Source: Agromyces allii
GTDB taxonomy: Bacteria; Actinomycetota; Actinomycetes; Actinomycetales; Microbacteriaceae
Reading direction: 5' to 3'
NCBI RefSeq assembly: GCF_009749385.1
Contig: NZ_WBIN01000011.1
Location: 226,946 to 290,945, forward strand
Length of the DNA stretch: 64,000 nucleotides
Shown here: positions 1-8,592 of the stretch, one piece after another
Numbering within the stretch: position 1 is the first letter of the stretch
Layout: the number at the start of each line of letters is the position of its first letter
Program-made: the position numbers and the translations under genes
Notes under the pieces: generated by a model
Databases searched by the model: none
The model's input: only the letters and a program-made list of their open reading frames with translations
What the model was told of the DNA's origin: nothing

Positions 1-121
1 CCGCCTCGTTCAGGTCGACGCCCGCGACCGAGGCGCCGCGCGCGATGAGCTGGAGTGCGACCTCGCGGCCGATGCCGTTGCCGGCGCCGGTCACGACGAA
101 GACGTTGCCGTCGATGTTCAT
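1..121 (-). CDS. SDR-family oxidoreductase, N-terminal fragment
   Basis: The first 40 codons of a short-chain dehydrogenase/reductase are present; the rest lies beyond the left edge. The N-terminus reads MNIDGNVFVVTGAGNGIGRE, with the TGxxxGIG dinucleotide-binding motif of the Rossmann fold at about residues 11-18, followed by the first helix and the start of beta-strand 2 (ASVAGVDLNEA). The Asp at the end of that strand usually favours NAD(H) over NADP(H). Substrate cannot be told from this fragment. The ATG at 121-119 is preceded by a purine-rich stretch. The gene is transcribed away from the window. Confidence 0.85.
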   Translation of the reverse strand, partial: MNIDGNVFVVTGAGNGIGREVALQLIARGASVAGVDLNEA

Positions 122-232
122 GGGTGGGTGCTCCTTGACGGCCGGGGCCGTCGGGTCGGGTCGCGCACGACGGCGACGCCGCACGCAGGTGAACGGCCGG
201 GTATCGCCGTCTGGCGATGCTATCGAGCCGGG

Positions 233-250
233 CGGATGCCGCGGCATCCG
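233..250. terminator. Palindromic hairpin, probable terminator
   Basis: Perfect 9-bp inverted repeat (CGGATGCCG/CGGCATCCG) about 35 bp past the stop of the leftward transglycosylase gene. It contains the 16-bp palindrome GGATGCCGCGGCATCC that recurs elsewhere in the window. There is no strong T tract, as is common in high-GC actinobacteria. Confidence 0.55.
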
Positions 251-283
251 TTCGCCCTCGGTGCCGGCGAGTGCGGCGCAGCC

Positions 284-1219
284 CTAGCCGACCGCTGCCG
301 CGTAGCCCTGGGCGACCTTCGCGACCTTGTCGACGTAGTCGTTGTCGTGGTTGTACGAGTAGATCGCCGCGCGCCACCCCTCGGGCGTCGTCATCGATCC
401 GGAGGCGCAGAGGTAGGTGGCCGTGGTGAGCGCGGCGTCGTCGATCTGGTTCGGGTCGATCAGCCCGTCGCCGTTGCCGTCGGCCCCCCACTGCACCCAC
501 GTCGACGGGATGAACTGCATCGGACCCACCGCGCGGTCCCAGGTGAGGTCGCCGTCGAGCGTGCCGCCGTCGGTGTCGGGGATCTTCGCCACGCCGTTGC
601 CGTCGAGCGCCCGCCCGATGATGGCCGGCTGCGCGAGGCCCGCGTCGTCGAGCGCTGCTCCCCCGTGGCTGCCGTGGCCCGATTCGATCGAGCCGATGGC
701 GGCGACCGTCGCCCAGTCGACCCCGCATTCGGGATCCTGCGCGGCGAGCACGATGTGCGCGAGGGCGTAGGCGGCCAGTGCGCGTTCGGGGATGCCGGTG
801 CTCGAGGCGATCTGCTCCGACCACTCGGCGTCGACGAGCGGCATGGGCGCGGGCGCCGGCATCTGCACCGCCCCGGAGAGGCCGGAAGGCTCGTCGGGCG
901 TCGAGGCGTCGCCCTCGGCGAGCGCCTCGCCCGTGTCGGACGGCTGCGGATCGGCCGACTCCCCGGCCTGCGTCGTGGAGGGCGGCAGCGCGACGTGCGG
1001 GCCATCGGCTGCCGGCGCGGCGAACCCGCCCGGGTTGGTCGCCGTGCCGACCACGTTCACGGCGACGACGGCGCCGACGACCAGCGCGACCGCGCCGACC
1101 ACGACGCCCGCGTACGCGGCAGAACGGCGCACGATCTGCCATGCCGTGGCCCGCTCGCGCACTCGACGATGCCCGCCGCGCTCCTCTGCGTCGGCGTCGA
1201 AATCGTCGTCCCAAGACAT
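284..1219 (-). CDS. Membrane-anchored lytic murein transglycosylase (SLT domain)
   Basis: This 311-residue protein likely cleaves the peptidoglycan glycan strand during wall remodelling, acting outside the membrane. A charged cytoplasmic N-terminus (1-28) is followed by one transmembrane segment (about 33-58), a low-complexity Ala/Pro/Glu/Ser linker (about 60-125) and a C-terminal SLT domain. The probable catalytic Glu179 lies in GSIESGHGSHGG. Family blocks AVGPMQFIPSTW, NGDGLIDPNQIDDA and AIYSYNHDNDYV follow, so it resembles the MltB-like actinobacterial group. It stands alone, with 240 bp to the divergent small membrane-protein gene. Its exact wall partner is unknown. Confidence 0.88.
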   Translation of the reverse strand: MSWDDDFDADAEERGGHRRVRERATAWQIVRRSAAYAGVVVGAVALVVGAVVAVNVVGTATNPGGFAAPAADGPHVALPPSTTQAGESADPQPSDTGEALAEGDASTPDEPSGLSGAVQMPAPAPMPLVDAEWSEQIASSTGIPERALAAYALAHIVLAAQDPECGVDWATVAAIGSIESGHGSHGGAALDDAGLAQPAIIGRALDGNGVAKIPDTDGGTLDGDLTWDRAVGPMQFIPSTWVQWGADGNGDGLIDPNQIDDAALTTATYLCASGSMTTPEGWRAAIYSYNHDNDYVDKVAKVAQGYAAAVG

Positions 1220-1458
1220 CGGTCAGTCACTCCGTTCGGGCCGTGGTTCAGGGCTGCCCGTCGTGTCACTCGTCGCCGGCACGGTGCCCGGCGGCAGTGA
1301 TCCCATTCACCCTACGCGTGCGCCGCGTCCACCGCGAGGGCGCGGTGCGATGAGTGCGCGGCGGTGCGGGATCGAGGGCCCGATCTCCCCCGCGCGACGG
1401 ATCCGCCGCACTCGCCGCCGCCCTAGCGTGGAGCACACGAACGGGAGGAACCGCCGCC

Positions 1459-1695
1459 ATGGCCTCGCAATCGACGCCGCAGACGTCCGTCTGGTACTTC
1501 GTGGGCGCGACGTTCAGCTTCGTCCTGCCCTCGATGCTCCTGCCCGACGGCATGCGGCTCTGGGCGCAGGTCCTCGGCCTCGTGCTGGGCTTCGCGCTCC
1601 TCATCACGGGCCTCGTCGTCTTCGTGCGGGAGCAGCGGGCGGGGCGTACGCCCGAATCCGGGCCGGCGGCGCAGGGCGAGCACGACCCTCGGTAG
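1459..1695 (+). CDS. Small two-TM membrane protein of unknown function
   Basis: A 78-residue protein starting at the ATG at 1459, which has a good ribosome-binding site (GGGAGGAA) 8 bp upstream; longer in-frame starts run into unlikely Arg-rich sequence. It has two hydrophobic segments (about 11-27, WYFVGATFSFVLPSMLLP, and about 34-54, QVLGLVLGFALLITGLVVFV) and a charged, soluble tail. No function is recognisable. It is convergent with the downstream deaminase, 15 bp from its stop. The 1220-1458 gap upstream must carry promoters for this gene and the divergent transglycosylase. Confidence 0.7.
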   Translation: MASQSTPQTSVWYFVGATFSFVLPSMLLPDGMRLWAQVLGLVLGFALLITGLVVFVREQRAGRTPESGPAAQGEHDPR

Positions 1696-1710
1696 CCGCC
1701 CCGAGCAGTG

Positions 1711-2196
1711 TCAGGCCCCGCGCGCCGCCCGCACGATGAGCGAGTGGATCTCGGGCACCAGTTCGTCGACGGGCCCCTCGACCACCAGTCCAGGGGCGAC
1801 CGTCGTGATCGGCAGCGGCGTCACGACGGAGCGCACGGCGCCGGCATCCCGTCGCCAGGCGGCGATCTGCTCGGCCGACGCGACGTAGACGATGCGGCCG
1901 AGGCCGACCCACGCGTGTGCGGCCGCGCACATCGCGCAGTGCTCCCCCGACGTGTAGACGGTCGACGCGGCTCGCTCGTCGGGCGTCAGGTTCGCGACGG
2001 CCCAGCGCACGATCTCGAGCTCCGGATGCCGCGTCGGGTCGCCCGTGCTCTCCTCGCGGTTTCGATCGGCGCACCGTTCGTCGCCGTGGCCGTCGACGAG
2101 CACCGAGCCGAACGGCCCGTCGCCCGAGTCGGCGGCTTCGCGCGCGAGCGCCACCGCGCGGCGCAGGTGGATGAGGTCTGCCTCTGTGATCGCCAT
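1711..2196 (-). CDS. Nucleoside/guanine deaminase-like zinc enzyme
   Basis: A 161-residue member of the cytidine/deoxycytidylate deaminase superfamily, probably acting on a free nucleobase or nucleoside in purine or pyrimidine salvage. The zinc-binding signature is visible as RHPELEIV (His and general-base Glu; Pro replaces the usual Ala of HAE) and TSGEHCAMCAAA (the two Cys ligands of the PCxxC site, with His for Pro). The N-terminus ITEADLIHLRRAVALAREA matches the guanine-deaminase/TadA-like group. The ATG at 2196 begins that conserved N-terminus, so a longer upstream frame was rejected. The exact substrate is not determined. Confidence 0.82.
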   Translation of the reverse strand: MAITEADLIHLRRAVALAREAADSGDGPFGSVLVDGHGDERCADRNREESTGDPTRHPELEIVRWAVANLTPDERAASTVYTSGEHCAMCAAAHAWVGLGRIVYVASAEQIAAWRRDAGAVRSVVTPLPITTVAPGLVVEGPVDELVPEIHSLIVRAARGA

Positions 2197-2287
2197 GCCG
2201 CAAGTCTGCCGTTCCCGGCGCCCGCCGTCACGGTCTGGATCGGCGGTCCGGCCTGCACGGCCGGGCGCCGAGCGACTCCGCTCGGCG

Positions 2288-4522
2288 TCAGCCGATGACG
2301 TCTCCGGCCTGCACGACCGTGAGCCGCTGCGTCGGCCGGGTGAGGGCGACGTAGAGCCGCTTCCACGTGGCCGACGAGATGGCGTGCGGCTCGGGCATGG
2401 GCGGAACGGCGACGACCACGGCGTCGAACTCGAGGCCCTTCGCATCGTCGGGGGTGCCGACCCAGAGCCGGTCGGCCGCCGATGGAGACGCCTTGCCTGC
2501 TTCGGCAGCGCGAACCTCCTGCAGCGCACCGAGCATGGCGAGCGGGCCGATCACGCCGACGGTGCCCTCGCTCTCGGCCAGGGCCTCGACGGCCGCTCGT
2601 GCGGCGGCGGCTCCCAGCTCGGACGCGGGCACGCGCAGGACGCGCGGCTCGTGCTCGCCGTCGCGGGCCGAGGTCGGCTCGTGCACGCCGGGGTCGATGC
2701 GGCGCAGCACGCCCGTCGCGAGCCGCATGATGCGGCCGGGCGTGCGGTAGTTGACCGTGAGGTCGGTGCGGCTCCACCGCGGCACCTGCGGGTCAAGCAG
2801 GCCGGCCCACGTGAACGCGGAGTCGGTCGCCGTGTACTGGTTCGCATCGCCGACGAGCGTCATCGAGCGCGACGGGCAGCGGCGGATGAGCGCGCGCAGC
2901 AGCATCGGGCTCGTCTCCTGCGCCTCGTCGACGATGATGTGCCCGTAGACCCACTCGCGGTCGGCCATGGCGCGCTCGGCGGGGGTGCGTCCGTCGCCGG
3001 CGGCCTGCCGGTCGGCGAGCGTCGCGGCGGTCACGATCGAGACGGGCGCGGCGAGGTGGTCCTCGTCGGCATCGGCGTCGGCCACCATGTCGAGCACGTT
3101 CTGCGCGTAGGCGAGGTCGACGGCCCGGTCGGCGCGGGCGCGCGTGGCCGCGGCCGCGGCGGGGCGGGGGTCGTCGCCGAGCAGCTCGGCGAGCTCGTCG
3201 ACGAGCGGGATGTCGGCGGGCGTCAGGCCGTGGTCGCGGGAGCGCAGCAGCGCCGCGCGCAGCGCCGGGTCGAGCGACGGCAGCACGGCGTCGAGACGGT
3301 CGGGCTCGCTGAACAGGTCGCGCACCACCTCGACGGGGTCGAGCAGGGGCCAGAGCTCGTCGAAGAGCTCCTGCACCGCCGGGTCTTCGGCCCAGTCGGC
3401 CCGCCGCTCCCAGTCCTCCATCGCCGAGGCGCCGTGCTCGGCGTCTTCGAGGCGCAGGATCTCGGTCAGGAGCGCCGTCTCGAACTTCGGGCGGGCGGCG
3501 TTGTGCGGCGTGCCGCCGGAGCGGCCGCGCGTGCGCACGCGGTGGAGCAGGCGCCCGTCGAGCGTCATCTCCTTCAGGCCCGCAGGGCGCAGCACCCGGG
3601 AGCCGTCGTTGGGCACCTGGAATCCGCGCACGGCCTGCTTGAGCGCGTCGACGATCTCGAGTCGGCCCTTGAACTCGGCGGCGAGCGCGGGCTCGGTCGC
3701 GGTCGCGCTCACGCCGGGCAGCAGCGTGCTCGGGGTGACGAGCACCGCCGAGTCCTCGCCGAGTGAGGGCAGCACCTGCGAGATGTACTCGAGGAACCGA
3801 CGGTTCGGACCGACGATGAGCACGACCGACTTCGCCAGACGGTTGCGGTGCTCGTAGAGCAGGAACGCGGCGCGCTGCAGGGCCACGGCCGTCTTGCCGG
3901 TGCCGGGCCCGCCCTGCACCACGAGGGTGCCGGCGAGCGGGCCGCGGATGATCGCGTCCTGCTCGCGCTGGATGGTGCCGACGATGTCGCCCATGTGCTG
4001 CGTGCGCGGCTTGTCGAGGGCCGCCATGAGCGCGGCATCGCCGCTCGCGACGCCGGCGAGGTCGTTCGGGTCGTCGACGTCGACGAGCAGTGGTTCGTCG
4101 TAGACCGCCGTGACCGTGCGGTCGGTCGACGAGATGCGCCGACGCGCCCTCACGCCGTCGCGGTGCAGCGGCGTCGCCGTGTAGAACGGGCGGGCGACCG
4201 GCGCACGCCAGTCGATGAGCAGCCGCTCGCCGTCGTCGGGGTCGCTCAGGCCGATGCGGCCGATGCGGTACCGCTCGCCTTCATCGGTCTCGACGCCGCC
4301 CAGCAACAGGCCGTACGACGCCGTGCGGAGCCCCTGCAGCCGCTGCGCGTGGTGCGCGACGAGCGCATCGCGCTCGGTGAGGTTCAGCTCATCGCTCGGG
4401 CGACCGAGCATCGACTGGAGGTAGGCGGACTCCTGCTCGACGAGCCCGGCGACGACCTCGCGGATGTGGTCGAGCGCCGCCTGCTCCTCAGCGATGGGCG
4501 TGGTGGAAGTGCTGTTGGTGAT
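2288..4522 (-). CDS. helD: HelD-family UvrD-like ATPase (RNA polymerase recycling helicase)
   Basis: About 744 residues, typical for HelD, which uses ATP to pull stalled or rifampicin-bound RNA polymerase off nucleic acid. Visible: an N-terminal coiled-coil arm (AEEQAALDHIREVV...), GLLLGGVETDEGERYRIGRIG, Walker A GGPGTGKTAVALQRAA (Lys210), Walker B/motif II HIIVDEAQETSPMLL, motif III LVGDANQYT, NYRTPGRIM, and the final motif RLYVALTRPTQRL. The start is a puzzle. No ATG, GTG or TTG lies near the family N-terminus. The best-placed initiator is ATC at 4522-4520, 7 nt after a clear AGGAG. The next in-frame ATG (4636) would add 38 odd residues overlapping a terminator hairpin. Confidence 0.85.
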   Translation of the reverse strand: MTNSTSTTPIAEEQAALDHIREVVAGLVEQESAYLQSMLGRPSDELNLTERDALVAHHAQRLQGLRTASYGLLLGGVETDEGERYRIGRIGLSDPDDGERLLIDWRAPVARPFYTATPLHRDGVRARRRISSTDRTVTAVYDEPLLVDVDDPNDLAGVASGDAALMAALDKPRTQHMGDIVGTIQREQDAIIRGPLAGTLVVQGGPGTGKTAVALQRAAFLLYEHRNRLAKSVVLIVGPNRRFLEYISQVLPSLGEDSAVLVTPSTLLPGVSATATEPALAAEFKGRLEIVDALKQAVRGFQVPNDGSRVLRPAGLKEMTLDGRLLHRVRTRGRSGGTPHNAARPKFETALLTEILRLEDAEHGASAMEDWERRADWAEDPAVQELFDELWPLLDPVEVVRDLFSEPDRLDAVLPSLDPALRAALLRSRDHGLTPADIPLVDELAELLGDDPRPAAAAATRARADRAVDLAYAQNVLDMVADADADEDHLAAPVSIVTAATLADRQAAGDGRTPAERAMADREWVYGHIIVDEAQETSPMLLRALIRRCPSRSMTLVGDANQYTATDSAFTWAGLLDPQVPRWSRTDLTVNYRTPGRIMRLATGVLRRIDPGVHEPTSARDGEHEPRVLRVPASELGAAAARAAVEALAESEGTVGVIGPLAMLGALQEVRAAEAGKASPSAADRLWVGTPDDAKGLEFDAVVVAVPPMPEPHAISSATWKRLYVALTRPTQRLTVVQAGDVIG

Positions 4523-4640
4523 GGCGGTACTCCTCGTGCGGCGGACCGTCGATTCTACCCGCGATGGATGCCGCGTCGGCCCGCCAGCGGTTCGACCACG
4601 CTGCCCGGTGCGCCCGCCCGCCGACCGCCCGGGCATGGCG

Positions 4641-4670
4641 AAGGGCGGATGCCACGAGACATCCGCCCTT
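4641..4670 (-). terminator. Terminator after the ytfQRT-yjfF operon
   Basis: Perfect 11-bp stem (AAGGGCGGATG at 4641-4651 with CATCCGCCCTT at 4660-4670), 8-nt loop, placed 16 bp after the yjfF stop on the leftward strand. It separates the transporter operon from helD. Confidence 0.75.
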
Positions 4671-4686
4671 TGCCGTTCGCATCTCG

Positions 4687-5742
4687 CTACGTATGCCGCT
4701 TCGAGGTGACCGCGCGCTGGAGCAGCACGAAGATCAGCAGGATGCCGCCGGTGATGATCGTCGTCATCTCGGGCGGGATGCCGCCGTCGCGCGTGATGAG
4801 CACGTTCATGAGGCCGAGCACGAGGGCGCCGACCACCGATCCGAGCACGTAGCCGTACCCGCCGGTCAGCAGCGTGCCGCCGATCACGGTCGCGGCGATC
4901 GCGTCGAGCTCCCAGCCGATGCCCGTGATGTTCTGGGCGATGCCGAGGCGCGACGTGTAGACCACGGCGGCGATGCCCGAGAGCGTGCCGCTGATGACGT
5001 ACACGAGCACCTTGGTGCGCGGCACTGCGAGTCCCATGAGCGCCGACGAGCTCTCGGAGCCGCCGATCGCGTAGACCGTGCGGCCCGTGCGGGTGCGGTG
5101 CAGCACGAAGAAGGCACCGAACACGACGAGCAGCGCGATGATCACGCCGGGCGTGATGACGACGTCGTTGACCTTCGGACCGTCGATGATCTTGAACTGC
5201 TCGCCCAACCATCGGATCGGCGATTCCTCGGCGAGGCGCTCGGGCTGCGTGCTGAGCAGTGACGCGAGACCCCGGCCGAGGAACATCATCGCGAGCGTCG
5301 CGATGAACGGCTGCACGTTGAAGTACTGGATCAGGATGCCGCTCGCGAGCCCGAACAGCGTGCCGATGAGCACCATCAGCAGGATCACGATCCAGGGGTT
5401 CCACCCGGCGTTCGCGAGCATGACGCCGGCGACGCTCGAGAGCGCGATGACCGAGCCGACCGACAGGTCGATGCCGCCCGTGAGGATCACGAAGGTCATC
5501 GCCACCGCGAGGATGATCAGGTGGGCGTTGTTGATGAGCAGGTTCGACAGCGTGTTGTACTGCACGATGCGGCCGTAGGCGAGCTCGCCGTAGATCACCA
5601 TGCCGATGAAGATGACGATGGCGGCGACGGTCGGCAGCACCGACGGGTTGGAGGCGACGACCCGCTTCACCCGGGTCACGAGCTTCGAGGCCGTGGACTC
5701 CTGGTCGGGGGCGTCGATCTGGGGGTTCTGCACGATGGTCAT
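4687..5742 (-). CDS. yjfF: Furanose-type sugar ABC transporter permease (YjfF-like)
   Basis: A 351-residue inner-membrane permease of the BPD_transp_2 (RbsC/YtfT/YjfF) family with 8-10 hydrophobic segments. The family core ILTGGIDLSVGSVIALSS is at about residues 95-112, and AIAATVIGGTLLTGG (about 277-291) is the conserved block that contacts the ATPase. Its ATG overlaps the ytfT stop by 4 nt (ATGA) and has the ribosome-binding site GGAGG. It is the last gene of ytfQ-ytfR-ytfT-yjfF. Two non-identical permeases are the mark of the E. coli galactofuranose importer group, distinct from ribose systems with one RbsC. L-arabinofuranose as the cargo is inferred from the neighbouring arabinosidases. 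Confidence 0.88.
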   Translation of the reverse strand: MTIVQNPQIDAPDQESTASKLVTRVKRVVASNPSVLPTVAAIVIFIGMVIYGELAYGRIVQYNTLSNLLINNAHLIILAVAMTFVILTGGIDLSVGSVIALSSVAGVMLANAGWNPWIVILLMVLIGTLFGLASGILIQYFNVQPFIATLAMMFLGRGLASLLSTQPERLAEESPIRWLGEQFKIIDGPKVNDVVITPGVIIALLVVFGAFFVLHRTRTGRTVYAIGGSESSSALMGLAVPRTKVLVYVISGTLSGIAAVVYTSRLGIAQNITGIGWELDAIAATVIGGTLLTGGYGYVLGSVVGALVLGLMNVLITRDGGIPPEMTTIITGGILLIFVLLQRAVTSKRHT

Positions 5743-6824
5743 GCTGCAACCTCCTGCTTCGGCTTGGCGGGGAGCGACTCGGGCCGCAGCTGCGGCGGCT
5801 TGCGTCGTTGGACGAACCAGCTGCGCACCCGGTCGGACTGCAGCAGGCAGAGCACGACGATCACGATCGCCTTGAACGCCGGGGTGGCCGACGACGAGAT
5901 GCCGAGGAACACGATGGTCTTGTCGAGCGTCGCGATGAGCAGTGCGCCGACGACGGCGCCGCCGATCGAGAACTTGCCGCCGGCGAGCGACGTGCCGCCG
6001 ATGACGACCGCGAGGATCGCGTCGAGCTCCATCTGGTAGCCGGTGCGCGAGACGTCGACCGTCATCACGGTGCCGACCGACATGATGCCGGCGACGCCCG
6101 CGAGCACGGCGCTCAGGATGTAGACCGTGAGCAGCAGCCCGCTCGGCTTGATGCCGGCCATGCGGCTCGCCTTCGGGTTGATGCCGATCGCCTCGATCAT
6201 GAGCCCGAGCGCGCTGCGGCGCACCACGAGGCCGACGACGATCACGATCGCGATCGCGAGGAGGAACACCACCGGCAGGCCGATGACGAACCCGTTCGCG
6301 ATCCACCGGAACGGATCGTTCGTGGCCGAGGTGTTCTGGCCCTCGGTGATGACCTTCGCGATGCCGCGGCCCGCGAGCATCATGATCAGCGTGCTGATGA
6401 AGGGCTGCAGTCCGATGTAGGCGACCAGCACGCCGTTGATGGCGCCGAGGAGCGCGCTCACGAGGAGGGCGAGCCCGATGGCGCCGAGCGCGACGCCGAC
6501 CGAGCCCGACTGCCCGGCATCTTTCATGAACACCATCGCGACCGCGCCGGAGACCGCCATGACCGAACCGACCGAGAGGTCGATGCCGCCGGTGGCGATC
6601 ACGAGCGACATGCCGACCGCGATCATCAGGATCGGCGCGGACGCCCGGAGGATGTCGATGACGTTGCCGACCAGGTTCCCGTTGACCGGGTTGACCGTGA
6701 TCGCGAGGTAGTTCGGGTCCTTCAGGACGTTGAGGGCGAGGAGCGCGAAGATCGCGATCACTCCCCAGAAGAACGGCTTGCGGATGAGCTCGCGCAGCCA
6801 GTTCGTTCGAGCAGCGTTGCTCAT
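5739..6824 (-). CDS. ytfT: Furanose-type sugar ABC transporter permease (YtfT-like)
   Basis: The 361-residue second permease of the importer. It has an N-terminal membrane anchor (about 19-36), the core VIATGGIDLSVGSVMAVSG near residue 80, further transmembrane segments, and the coupling block LDAILAVVIGGTSLAGGKFS near 270. It would pair with YjfF to form the heterodimeric channel, taking sugar from YtfQ and energy from YtfR. The start ATG overlaps the ytfR stop by 4 nt, so the two are translationally coupled. It ends four bases into yjfF. The N-terminal block is longer than in YjfF, as expected for YtfT. Confidence 0.88.
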   Translation of the reverse strand: MSNAARTNWLRELIRKPFFWGVIAIFALLALNVLKDPNYLAITVNPVNGNLVGNVIDILRASAPILMIAVGMSLVIATGGIDLSVGSVMAVSGAVAMVFMKDAGQSGSVGVALGAIGLALLVSALLGAINGVLVAYIGLQPFISTLIMMLAGRGIAKVITEGQNTSATNDPFRWIANGFVIGLPVVFLLAIAIVIVVGLVVRRSALGLMIEAIGINPKASRMAGIKPSGLLLTVYILSAVLAGVAGIMSVGTVMTVDVSRTGYQMELDAILAVVIGGTSLAGGKFSIGGAVVGALLIATLDKTIVFLGISSSATPAFKAIVIVVLCLLQSDRVRSWFVQRRKPPQLRPESLPAKPKQEVAA

Positions 6825-8467
6825 GATTCCTCCTCCGTCGCGGCGTACGCATGCGCGTCCGCCGGCGACGACTCGCTCGGGTGCGATGCCGCGATGTCGT
6901 GCTGGCCCTCGGCATCGATGATGCCACTCTCGGCGGCCGCCTCGACACCGTGCGCGGCGATGACGTCGACGACGTGCTGGGCCGTGATCTCGGGCCCGTT
7001 GACGATCTCGCCGATCTTCTGGTGGTCCTTCAACACGACGATGCGCTCGCTGAGGCGTACGACCTCCTCGAGCTCGGACGAGATGAAGACGACCGAGACG
7101 CCGCTCTCGGCGAGCTCGGCGACGGCCTCCTGGATCTCGGCCTTCGCGCCGACGTCGATGCCGCGGGTGGGCTCGTCGAGGATCAGCAGCTCGGGATTCG
7201 TCGCGAGCCAGCGGCCGAGCAGCACCTTCTGCTGGTTGCCGCCGGAGAGGTTCTTGATGAGCCGGTTCGGGTCGGACGGCCGCACGTTCAGGGCGGTGAT
7301 GTACTTCTCGACGAGCTCGTCCTGCTCCTTGCGCGGGATGGGCCTGGCCCAGCCGCGCTCGGCCTGCACCGCGAGGATCATGTTCTCGCGCACGGTGAGG
7401 TCGGCGATGATGCCCTCGTCGCGCCGGTTCTCGGTCGAGAACGCGATGCGCTTGACGAGGCCGTCGGCGGGGCTCTTGATGTCGACTCGCTTGCCGTGCA
7501 GCGTGACCTCGCCCTCGTCGGCGCGATCTGCGCCGTAGAGCAGGCGGGCGAGCTCGGTGCGGCCGGAGCCGAGGAGGCCGGCGAAGCCGACCACCTCCCC
7601 GCGATGGACGTCGAGGTCGGTGGGCTCGATCGAGCCGCGACGGCCGAGGCCCTTCGCCGTGAGCAGCGGCTCCTCGGCGGCGTAGTCGCGGTCGTCGACG
7701 CGGCGGTTGCCGCCGAGCGACGAGAGCGCCCCGAGGTCCTTGCCGATCATCTTCGAGATGAGCGCGTGGCGATCGAGGTCGCGGGTGAGGTACTCGCCCT
7801 CGTACCGGCCGTTGCGCAGGATCGTCAGGCGGTCGCTGATCGCGTAGATCTGGTCGAGGAAGTGCGAGACGAAGAGGATGGCGACGCCCTGGTCGCGGAG
7901 CGAGCGCATCACGCGGAACAGGCCCTCGACCTCGGCCGCGTCGAGGCTCGAGGTCGGCTCGTCGAGGATGAGCACCTTCGCCTTGATCGCCATGGCGCGG
8001 CTGATCGCGACGAGTTGCTGCATGGCGATCGACAGCGTCGAGAGCGGCTTGTGGGTGTCGAGGTGCTCGAGCCCGAGTCGGGCGAGCGCCTCGGTGGCGG
8101 CGGCGTGCGTCGCACGCCAGTTCACGCCGAAGGCCCCGCGGATCTCGTGGCCGAGCATGACGTTCTCGCCGATCGAGAGGTTCGTGACCAGGTTGACCTC
8201 CTGGTACACGGTGGAGACGCCGGCGCTCTGCGCATCGCGGGTGCCGTGGAACTGACGCTCCTGGCCCGCGACGACGATCGAGCCGCCGTCGATCTTGTAG
8301 ACCCCGGTGAGGGCCTTGATCAGCGTCGACTTGCCGGCGCCGTTCTCGCCCATCAGCGCGTGGACTTCGCCCTGGAAGAGGCGGAAGTCCACCCCGTCGA
8401 GGGCTTTGACGCCTGGGAACTCGATGGAGATGTCGCGCATCTCCACGATTGGCAGTGCTTCACTCAT
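6821..8467 (-). CDS. ytfR: Sugar ABC transporter ATP-binding protein (YtfR-like)
   Basis: A 548-residue tandem-ATPase of the RbsA/YtfR/MglA type. The first nucleotide-binding domain has Walker A GENGAGKST (about 37-45), Q-loop YQEVNLVTN, a signature-like LSIAMQQLVAISRA and Walker B LILDEPTSSLD. The second has the usual degenerate P-loop (GLLGSGRTEL), a full signature LSGGNQQKVLLGRW and Walker B LLILDEPTRGID. The last 40 residues are an acidic, low-complexity tail not needed by the family. The start at 8467 fits the family N-terminus (IVEMRDISIEFPGVKAL). It follows ytfQ after a 125-bp gap containing a strong hairpin. Confidence 0.9.
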   Translation of the reverse strand: MSEALPIVEMRDISIEFPGVKALDGVDFRLFQGEVHALMGENGAGKSTLIKALTGVYKIDGGSIVVAGQERQFHGTRDAQSAGVSTVYQEVNLVTNLSIGENVMLGHEIRGAFGVNWRATHAAATEALARLGLEHLDTHKPLSTLSIAMQQLVAISRAMAIKAKVLILDEPTSSLDAAEVEGLFRVMRSLRDQGVAILFVSHFLDQIYAISDRLTILRNGRYEGEYLTRDLDRHALISKMIGKDLGALSSLGGNRRVDDRDYAAEEPLLTAKGLGRRGSIEPTDLDVHRGEVVGFAGLLGSGRTELARLLYGADRADEGEVTLHGKRVDIKSPADGLVKRIAFSTENRRDEGIIADLTVRENMILAVQAERGWARPIPRKEQDELVEKYITALNVRPSDPNRLIKNLSGGNQQKVLLGRWLATNPELLILDEPTRGIDVGAKAEIQEAVAELAESGVSVVFISSELEEVVRLSERIVVLKDHQKIGEIVNGPEITAQHVVDVIAAHGVEAAAESGIIDAEGQHDIAASHPSESSPADAHAYAATEEES

Positions 8468-8518
8468 GGCATTCGCATCCTGTGCCTCGGCCGCGGGTGG
8501 GCGGCCGTTCAATGGAGC

Positions 8519-8583
8519 GGTGCGGGGTCGCTCGAGGAGCAGACCCCGCACCGGGTGCGTCTCACGCCGCGATCAACGGCGTG
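8519..8583 (-). other. Intercistronic stem-loops between ytfQ and ytfR
   Basis: A perfect 11-bp stem (GGTGCGGGGTC 8519-8529 with GACCCCGCACC 8542-8552, 12-nt loop) and a second 7-bp stem (CACGCCG 8563-8569 with CGGCGTG 8577-8583) lie right after the ytfQ stop. Such structures commonly cause partial termination or 3'-end protection, giving excess binding protein over membrane components. That role is inferred from position. Confidence 0.6.
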
Positions 8584-8592
8584 GTCGGCCGA

